The position numbers were made by a program, and so were the translations under genes. From positions 1-5,487 of the forward strand of contig CAJFNE010000210.1 of the NCBI GenBank assembly GCA_904393855.1: DNA of 5,487 nucleotides. Direction: 5' to 3'. The DNA is from an uncultured Oscillibacter sp. GTDB taxonomy: Bacteria; Bacillota; Clostridia; Oscillospirales; Oscillospiraceae. Position 1 is the stretch's first letter; the number at the start of each line of letters is the position of its first letter. Below are positions 1 through 4,560 of this stretch, piece after piece. The notes under the pieces were generated by a model. It saw only the letters and a list, made by a program, of their open reading frames with translations, did no database searches and was not told the origin of the DNA.

Positions 1-527
1 AGCAGCGTCTCCTTGGTGAGGATCACGTCCCGGTTGCGGATCAGCAGCTCCATCAAGTCGTACTCCTTGCGGCTGAGGTGGACGGACCGCTGGCCGCAGG
101 AGAGGGTAAAGGTGTTCTTGTCCAGGGTCAGGTCGCCGTAGGTCAGAAGGTCCGTGTCCCGCAGCTCCGGCTGGCGCCGGGTCAGCGCCCGGATACAGGC
201 CAGCAGTTCCTGGGGCTCAAAGGGCTTGGTGAGGTAGTAGTCCGCGCCGCAGTCCAGGCCCGTCACCTTGTCGGATACCTGGTCCCGGGCGGTGAGCATC
301 AGCACGGGCGTGGCGCTGCCCTCCGCCCGCAGCCGCCGCAGGACGGCGAATCCGTCCAGCTTGGGCAGCATCACGTCCAGCAAAATCACGTCGTAGATTC
401 CCGAGAGGGCGTTGTCCAGTCCCGACTCCCCGTCATGGGAGATATCGGCGGTGTAGCCGCTCAGCTCCAGCAAATCCTGGAGGGAGGAGGCCAGCCGCAC
501 CTCGTCCTCCACAATCAGCACACGCAT
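1..527 (-). CDS. OmpR/PhoB-family response regulator (partial, C-terminus beyond left edge)
   Basis: DNA-binding response regulator of a two-component system, acting in the cytoplasm after phosphorylation by a partner histidine kinase. Translating the minus strand from ATG at 525-527 gives MRVLIVEDE. The receiver domain (about residues 1-115) has the acidic pair E7/D8, the phospho-acceptor D51 in LLDVMLP, the switch Thr T79 in LTAR and the conserved K101 in LTKPFEP. A winged-helix (Trans_reg_C) domain follows and includes HLSRKEYDLMELL. About 175 codons are visible; the family usually has 220-235, so roughly 50 are missing and no stop is seen. A GAGG lies 8 nt before the ATG. The DUF4340 gene ends 23 nt upstream on the same strand with no terminator between, so the two are probably co-transcribed. 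A kinase gene would be expected beyond the left edge, but that is inference. The family call is firm; the target genes are unknown. Confidence 0.95.
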   Translation of the reverse strand, partial: MRVLIVEDEVRLASSLQDLLELSGYTADISHDGESGLDNALSGIYDVILLDVMLPKLDGFAVLRRLRAEGSATPVLMLTARDQVSDKVTGLDCGADYYLTKPFEPQELLACIRALTRRQPELRDTDLLTYGDLTLDKNTFTLSCGQRSVHLSRKEYDLMELLIRNRDVILTKETL

Positions 528-550
528 CCTTCATTCCTCATTTCCTCGCG

Positions 551-1564
551 TCAGGTCTCCAGGCCGCTGGCGGCCACCCGCATCAGGGGGTCCAGCAGGT
601 CCGTCTCCAACAGGTAGATCGTGGTGTCGTCATCCATCCGGGTATAGCGCCCGGAGCGGTCCGGCAGCCGCTCCCCCACGGTCAAAAGCAGCTCCGCGTC
701 GTTGCCGGAGGCGTTGGTGTAGGCGATGCGCGCGGTGGCCTCCGGCTCGTCCAGGCCGCAGATGGAGACCGCCTCCTCCGAGGGGTTGTAGTCCACGCAC
801 CGGGCGAAAGCCAGGGCCGTCAGATCCTCCAGCAGGGAGCGGACCGTGGCGTTGTCCGTGACGTCGGTGCCATTATAGCGCCAGGTGACCGTGCCGTCCT
901 CCGTCTGCTGGGTGGTGAGCACCATGGAAGCCGGCTCGCTCCCGTCCTCCGGGGCGGGGCCCTGGATGGTGACGGACTGGATATCCGCCTCCGTCAGGGC
1001 CGGCAGCTCCGGCAGGCGGCACATGTCATAGATCGTGGTGGACATGAGCTGATACAGGGTGTCGGCGATGATGTACACCGTGCTCTCGTCCCCGTTGAGC
1101 CGGACGTAGTAGCTGGTCCCGTCGGTGGTGGTCCGCCCAAAGAGGACCGTGGTGGTGGTCCCGTCGGCGGTGGCGGCGGTCAGGGAGGCGGTGGACTCAT
1201 CCAGGCCGCTGGACTCCAGAGCGGCCTCATCCGTCAGGGTCTGCTGGGGGTTCCAGTTCACCAGCAGGTCCAGAATCTCCCGGATCACCGTGTCGTCCAG
1301 GGGGAACGTCTCATCGGCGGTCCAGACCCAGGCGCCGGAGTCGTTCTGGGCAAAGGAGAGGGTGGCGGCGCCGTTGTCATAGGTCAGTGAGGTGTAGGCG
1401 GCGGGGTCCGCGGCGGTGCCGTCCGTCGGAGCTCCGGCGGGGTCCACCTGCTGGGCGGCCCGCCACTCCCGGAAGCGGATGCCCAGCACGATCAGCAGAG
1501 CGGCGGCCAGCACCAGCACGATGGTGGTGAGAATCGTGACGATGCGTCTTTCTTTCCAAGTCAT
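551..1564 (-). CDS. Membrane-anchored DUF4340 domain protein with two internal repeats
   Basis: The protein has 337 aa: a short basic N-terminus (MTWKERR), one hydrophobic helix at about residues 8-29, a low-complexity Asp/Ala/Pro/Thr linker (38-56), then a predicted extracytoplasmic region. That region holds two similar units, about 66-174 and 213-328. Each has a W-x-W or TW strand, a helical 'LLxxL' stretch, a GLDE motif (120-123 and 270-273), a beta-rich 'LLxGxxxxDxxxxYxRxxxxxTxYxL' type segment and a final D-x-L helix. This pattern matches DUF4340, a family often found with Gld-type ABC exporters, but no transporter gene is visible here. The biochemical function is unknown. I chose ATG at 1564 because AGGAGG (1575-1580) precedes it by 10 nt; the in-frame TTG at 1591 would put that site inside the coding region. 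The gene is first in its unit, followed 23 nt later by the response regulator, so it may sense or support an envelope process controlled by that system. Confidence 0.85.
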   Translation of the reverse strand: MTWKERRIVTILTTIVLVLAAALLIVLGIRFREWRAAQQVDPAGAPTDGTAADPAAYTSLTYDNGAATLSFAQNDSGAWVWTADETFPLDDTVIREILDLLVNWNPQQTLTDEAALESSGLDESTASLTAATADGTTTTVLFGRTTTDGTSYYVRLNGDESTVYIIADTLYQLMSTTIYDMCRLPELPALTEADIQSVTIQGPAPEDGSEPASMVLTTQQTEDGTVTWRYNGTDVTDNATVRSLLEDLTALAFARCVDYNPSEEAVSICGLDEPEATARIAYTNASGNDAELLLTVGERLPDRSGRYTRMDDDTTIYLLETDLLDPLMRVAASGLET

Positions 1565-1574
1565 CGGGGGAAAT

Positions 1575-1580
1575 CCTCCT
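1575..1580 (-). promoter_or_regulatory. Ribosome binding site deciding the DUF4340 start
   Basis: AGGAGG on the minus strand, 10 nt before ATG at 1564. It rules against the longer in-frame TTG start at 1591, which has no comparable site. Confidence 0.75.
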
Positions 1581-1634
1581 GTCGATTTCAATCAGTCTTC
1601 CGCCGGGAGACAGGCGCGGCCTGCGGCGGGGGAG

Positions 1635-1650
1635 GGGCCCCTTCGGGCCC
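1635..1650 (-). promoter_or_regulatory. GC hairpin at the 5' end of the DUF4340 transcript
   Basis: GGGCCC-GAAG-GGGCCC on the minus strand forms a 6-bp all-GC stem with a 4-nt loop. It begins a few nt after the predicted start site near 1653. No U-run follows, so it is not an intrinsic terminator. A stable 5'-proximal stem could protect the mRNA from decay; that role is inferred. Confidence 0.45.
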
Positions 1651-1659
1651 TGCGGAATG

Positions 1660-1688
1660 ATTATAGCATGATCCGTCCATACTTGCAA
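1660..1688 (-). promoter_or_regulatory. Sigma-A type promoter for DUF4340-response regulator unit
   Basis: On the minus strand, -35 TTGCAA (1688-1683) and a perfect -10 TATAAT (1665-1660) are separated by 17 bp. A TGC directly before the -10 gives an extended -10. Predicted start is near 1653, leaving a leader of roughly 90 nt before ATG 1564. Confidence 0.8.
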
Positions 1689-1720
1689 ACACAGCCTTTT
1701 GGATCAAAATATGACGATTT

Positions 1721-1776
1721 TCTGAAATGGATCTGAAAAAGGCAGAAATTCCCCCAAAATCTTGATGAAATCTGAA
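1721..1776. repeat. TCTGAA direct repeats, possible operator
   Basis: TCTGAA occurs at 1721-1726, 1732-1737 and 1771-1776, all in the same orientation. The first two are exactly 11 bp apart, the spacing used by many OmpR/PhoB-family dimers. The third ends 10 bp before the hydrogenase -35. All lie between the two divergent -35 boxes. The repeats are directly visible; the regulatory role is inferred, and AT-rich DNA could produce them by chance. Confidence 0.35.
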
Positions 1777-1786
1777 TGACAGCACC

Positions 1787-1815
1787 TTGCAAAACCGGAG
1801 AGCACCCTGTATAAT
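1787..1815 (+). promoter_or_regulatory. Sigma-A type promoter for the hydrogenase gene
   Basis: -35 TTGCAA (1787-1792) and a perfect -10 TATAAT (1810-1815) with a 17-bp spacer. AT-rich DNA upstream could act as an UP element. Predicted start is near 1822, giving a leader of about 69 nt to ATG 1891. The promoter looks intact although the gene it serves is broken. Confidence 0.85.
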
Positions 1816-1876
1816 GGGAGCCGTCGGCTTTCGACAAATGAAATACCCGGGTGGAATGCGACCATCCGGTCCGTAT

Positions 1877-1881
1877 GGAGG
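1877..1881 (+). promoter_or_regulatory. Ribosome binding site deciding the hydrogenase start
   Basis: GGAGG ends 9 nt before ATG 1891. The earlier in-frame ATG at 1882 directly abuts the GGAGG and could not use it, so 1891 is the better start. Confidence 0.75.
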
Positions 1882-1890
1882 ATGTATCAC

Positions 1891-3358
1891 ATGAGAGGCG
1901 TACACAGTGTGGTGGATGATATCCGCCGCGGCGTATTTACCGAGGTGGCCCGGCTGGCCTATGAGGGCGGCGACCTGAACCGAGTGGACACAATCCCCTA
2001 TAAGCTGGTCCCCGGAGAGGTGGCCTATTACCGGCATGATGTCTTTCTGGAGCGGGCGGTGGTTGCGGCCCGGGTCCGGCTGGCCCTGGGCATGAACATG
2101 ACCTCCGTGGGTCCCCGGTCCAGCCTGAGCAGCCAGATTCAGGAGGCCGCCACGGACCAGAAGTATTTTGAGGAGCCCCTGGTCAACATCATTCCCTATG
2201 CCTGCAATGCCTGCCCGCCCAAGCAGATCCGGATCACGGACAGCTGCCAGGGCTGCATCTCCCACCCCTGCATGAACGTCTGCCCCAAGGACGCCATCTA
2301 TCTGGATAAGGACAAGCACTGCCACATCGACCAGGATAAGTGCATCAAGTGCGGCCGGTGCTTCAACCAGTGCCCCTACCGGGCCATCAGCAAAATCGAA
2401 CGGCCCTGCGCCGCCGCCTGCGGCATGGACGCCATCGGCTCCGACGAGCTGGGCCGGGCCAAGATCGACTACGACAAGTGCGTCTCCTGCGGCATGTGCC
2501 TGGTGAACTGCCCCTTCGCCGCCATTGCCGACAAGAGCCAGATCCTCCAGGTGATCACCGCCATCACCCGGAAGGCGGAGGTCATCGCCTGCGTGGCCCC
2601 CGCCTTCGTGGGGCAGTTCGGCAAGGACGCCACGCCCGCCAAGCTGAAGGCCGCCATGCGGACCCTGGGCTTCTCCGACGTGGTGGAGGTTGCCATCGGC
2701 GCGGATCTGTGCACCGTGGAGGAGGCCAAGGACTTCCTGGAGGAGGTCCCGGAGAAGCTGCCCTTCATGGGCACCAGCTGCTGCCCCGCCTGGTCCGTCA
2801 TGGCCAAGAAGCTGCACCGCCCGCATGGTGAAGAAGGACCACCCCAACGCCCGCATCTGCTTCATCGGCCCCTGCGCCGCCAAGAAGCTGGAGGCCAACC
2901 GGAAGTCCGTCCGCTCCGACGTGGACTTCGTGCTGACCTTTGAGGAGCTCCAGGGCATGTTTGACGCCAAGGAGATCGATTTCACCCAGATCGAGGCGGA
3001 CCCCGCCGACGGCCTGGACGACGGCACCGGCCTGGGCCGCGGCTTTGCCGTGGGCGGCGGCGTGGCCGCCGCCGTGGTGGAGGCCATCAGCCACCTGGAC
3101 CCCGGCCGGGAGGTGCCCATCGAGTACGGGGACGGGCTGCGGGAATGCCGCAAGATGCTGCAGATGGCCCGGGCCGGCAAGCGCAACGGCTACCTGCTGG
3201 AGGGCATGGCCTGTCCCGGCGGCTGCGTGGCCGGCGCCGGCACGATCCAGCCGGTGAAGCAGAGCGCCGCCAGCGTGGAGCAGTTCAAGAAGCAGGCGGC
3301 GGACCAGAGCTGCACCACCAGTCCCTATCTGCACCGTCTGGCGGACGTGGAGGAGTGA
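1891..3358 (+). pseudogene. Monomeric (group B-like) [FeFe] hydrogenase, frameshifted with an internal deletion
   Basis: When intact this enzyme would reversibly reduce protons to H2 in the cytoplasm, with electrons from ferredoxin passing through Fe-S clusters to the H-cluster. From ATG 1891 the first frame shows three ferredoxin-like Cys motifs: C119/122/127/131 (CxxCx4CxxxCP), C151/154/157/161 and C197/200/203/207 (both CxxCxxCxxxCP), plus extra pairs C105/C108 and C173/C177. The large-subunit catalytic domain follows with the L1 motif TSCCPAW (295-301). After H309 this frame yields an unrelated basic tail and stops at 2941-2943 (350 aa). The rest of the hydrogenase continues in the next frame from about 2816: L2 IGPCAAKK (Cys codon 2873), L3 MACPGGC (Cys codons 3212 and 3224), stop 3356-3358. 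All four H-cluster cysteine positions survive, but about 16 residues usual between L1 and L2 are absent. A full protein would have about 505 aa. The lesion is either a real recent mutation or an assembly error. HydEFG maturases are not in the window. Confidence 0.88.
2812..2827 (+). other. Hydrogenase frame junction (deletion scar or assembly error)
   Basis: CTG CAC CGC reads Leu-His-Arg in the upstream frame. In the downstream frame ACC GCC CGC ATG reads Thr-Ala-Arg-Met, which suits the family's TAR-[LM]-[IV]-KK segment. The switch falls at CACC (2815-2818). A loss of about 50 nt (16 codons plus 2 nt) accounts for both the frame change and the missing residues, and CACC could be a microhomology at its ends. 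The deletion length is inferred from recalled family alignments. Confidence 0.7.
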
Positions 3359-3373
3359 GCCCCTCCCCTGTCC

Positions 3374-3418
3374 GAAAAAAACAACCGGGGGACCCCCATG
3401 GGGGTCCCCCGGTTTCCT
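3374..3418. terminator. Bidirectional intrinsic terminator between convergent genes
   Basis: 3383-3414 is a perfect 32-nt palindrome: a 15-nt arm starting AACCGGGGG, a central AT, and the exact reverse complement. It folds to a 14-bp, mostly GC stem with a CATG loop. On the minus strand it is followed by TTGTTTTTTT (A-run 3375-3381), a strong U-tract for the AEC gene. On the plus strand only TTT follows (3413-3415), so termination for the hydrogenase may be weaker. The stem starts 24 nt after each of the two stop codons. Confidence 0.92.
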
Positions 3419-3438
3419 ATGCCCGCCCGGCGGCGGAC

Positions 3439-4365
3439 TCACAGCTGATAGAGCAGCACCATCAGCGGCATGGTCACAATGCACAGCAGCGTTGAGGCCA
3501 CATTGATGGCGCTGGCGTAATCCCCCTCGTGGCCGTACACCTGGGCCATCTGGGTGACGGTGGAGGCGGCGGGTGCGCAGGAGCACAGCAGGCTCACCAG
3601 CAGGATGGAGTCCCCGTTGGGGGCCAGGTCCGCCAGGCCGGAGTACTTCAGGACGCAGAGGATCACCAGCGGCATGGCGATCAGCCGCAGGAAGACCACC
3701 TTCCAGATGCTCCGAATCCGCAGGATCGCCGGCAGGTCCTGACCGCCCATCAGCATACCGGCCACAAACATGCTCATGGGACCGATCATGGCGCCGATGG
3801 ACTCCATGGTGCCTGTGAGCACGGCGGGGAGGGAGGCGTTCGTCAGGAACAGCAAGGCCCCGGCGAATACGGAAAGGATGTTGACATTCAGAAAGATCGC
3901 CTTCCAGGAGAGCCTGCGGTCCTCGCTCAGGATGATCCGGCCGTGGGTCCACATGGGAAACAGCTGCACCAGCTGAAACATGGTGCCAAAGATGATCCAC
4001 TCCTGGCCCAGAACGGAGGTCACCAGCGGGATGATGAGATTGCCGCTGTTGGAGTAGATGACGGAGGCCTGCTCCACCGGCGTCAGCCGCAGGGGGCGCT
4101 GGATCAGCGCCACGGCGGCAAACAGGAACACATGGATGCCCACGGCGGCTCCCAGGGCCAGCAGCAGGCCGTCGATCAGCTCCGGCGTGTGCTCGATCTG
4201 GAACGCCGGCACAATGACGCAGGGGACCACCAGATACAGGCACACCACGGACAGCACCCGGCTGTCCTCCGGCTCCAGCAGCCGGAAGCGGACCAGGAGC
4301 CACCCCAACAGGATGCAGAGAAAGAGCTGCGCGATCTGCTCGAACAGCAAGAATGCCATTTCCAT
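3439..4365 (-). CDS. AEC (auxin efflux carrier) family permease
   Basis: Integral membrane transporter of the AEC family (PF03547), bacterial members of which are linked to export or uptake of small organic anions. The substrate cannot be told from sequence. The 308-aa protein is close to the usual family length and is hydrophobic throughout, with about ten predicted helices in two halves: TM1 about 8-25, others about 35-53, 66-88, 103-119 and 123-137, a polar loop near 140-156, then about 158-175, 186-206, 222-239, 253-270 and 285-305. The first half contains SNSGNLIIPL (105-114), the family's N-x-G-x-x-x-IPL motif. The second half contains SCAPAAS (262-268) and the closing STLLCIVTMPL (291-301), both typical. 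GGGAGG (4372-4377) lies 6 nt before ATG 4365 and only 3 nt before an adjacent ATG at 4368, so 4365 is slightly preferred. The gene is flanked by terminators on both sides and appears monocistronic. Confidence 0.9.
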   Translation of the reverse strand: MEMAFLLFEQIAQLFLCILLGWLLVRFRLLEPEDSRVLSVVCLYLVVPCVIVPAFQIEHTPELIDGLLLALGAAVGIHVFLFAAVALIQRPLRLTPVEQASVIYSNSGNLIIPLVTSVLGQEWIIFGTMFQLVQLFPMWTHGRIILSEDRRLSWKAIFLNVNILSVFAGALLFLTNASLPAVLTGTMESIGAMIGPMSMFVAGMLMGGQDLPAILRIRSIWKVVFLRLIAMPLVILCVLKYSGLADLAPNGDSILLVSLLCSCAPAASTVTQMAQVYGHEGDYASAINVASTLLCIVTMPLMVLLYQL

Positions 4366-4395
4366 CATGAACCTCCCAAAACGAAACCGCTGTTT

Positions 4396-4424
4396 ATCCT
4401 AGCATGAAACCGGGAGAAACACAA
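4396..4424 (-). promoter_or_regulatory. Putative promoter for the AEC permease
   Basis: On the minus strand, -35-like TTGTGT (4424-4419), a 17-bp spacer and TAGGAT (4401-4396) preceded by TGC, an extended -10. The -35 matches consensus at only three positions, but the terminator upstream means the gene needs its own promoter here. Predicted start is near 4389, with a short leader of about 23 nt. Confidence 0.55.
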
Positions 4425-4458
4425 GGAAAAATTCTCCATCGGGCCAGATCAGGCGGCG

Positions 4459-4490
4459 TCTGGGGAATCCGGCGGGCTTCATTCCCCGGA
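4459..4490. repeat. Inverted repeat upstream of the AEC promoter
   Basis: GGGGAAT (4462-4468) and ATTCCCC (4481-4487) are perfect inverted arms around a 12-bp centre, extended by TC/GA at the outer ends across one mismatch. It lies about 35 bp upstream of the putative AEC -35 and just past the terminator of the upstream gene. It could be a dimeric regulator site or a second hairpin in the read-through RNA. No U-run follows, so it is not a terminator by itself. Confidence 0.45.
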
Positions 4491-4538
4491 AAATGCAAAA
4501 AGCACGCGGCCCCCGTCATCTGGCAGGGGCCGCGTGCT
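4491..4538 (-). terminator. Intrinsic terminator of the DUF4825 gene
   Basis: A perfect 13-bp stem (AGCACGCGGCCCC, 4538-4526, pairing with 4513-4501) has a 12-nt loop. It is followed on the minus strand by a T-rich tail (TTTT, then GCA, then TTT). It begins 22 nt after the stop codon at 4561-4563. Confidence 0.9.
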
Positions 4539-4560
4539 CCAGTCCTCCGAGCGGGGATTA

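Larger units (their letters stand above)
1565..1890. other. Divergent intergenic regulatory region
   Basis: This gap of about 326 bp between the divergent DUF4340 and hydrogenase starts holds no credible gene. The flank nearest DUF4340 (1600-1655) is GC-rich leader. The core (about 1680-1815) is clearly more AT-rich than the rest of the window and holds both promoter cores and the TCTGAA repeats. The last 70 bp or so are the hydrogenase leader. I saw no obvious Rex-type redox-repressor operator and no known riboswitch. Confidence 0.8.

Noticed and set aside
1719..1748. TTTCTG ... CAGAAA inverted repeat in the intergenic region
   Set aside because: Six-base arms 18 bp apart in AT-rich DNA are easily expected by chance; the direct repeats there are the better candidate.
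1863..1884. CATCC / GGATG pairing that could mask the hydrogenase ribosome site
   Set aside because: Only 5 bp, with partial overlap of the GGAGG and no supporting second structure; too weak to call a switch.
2812..2827. Programmed ribosomal frameshifting in the hydrogenase
   Set aside because: There is no slippery run, no rare-codon pause and no nearby stimulatory stem, and a frameshift would not replace the missing residues between L1 and L2.
1588..3186. Open minus-strand frame of 532 codons opposite the hydrogenase
   Set aside because: It is antisense to a clear hydrogenase, has low-complexity Gly/Ala/His/Leu composition and no recognisable domain. GC-rich coding DNA commonly leaves such frames open.
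2825..3358. Separate gene for the C-terminal hydrogenase fragment starting at ATG 2825
   Set aside because: No ribosome binding site precedes this ATG, and the fragment lacks L1 and the Fe-S domains, so independent function is unlikely.
2798..4303. Open minus-strand frame of 501 codons over the hydrogenase end and the AEC gene
   Set aside because: It crosses the terminator palindrome and overlaps the AEC gene in another frame. Composition is Pro/Arg/Gly-rich and looks like a frame shadow.
3529..4407. Plus-strand frame of 292 codons opposite the AEC gene
   Set aside because: The His/Gln/Gly-rich product lacks any domain and is antisense to a well-supported permease.
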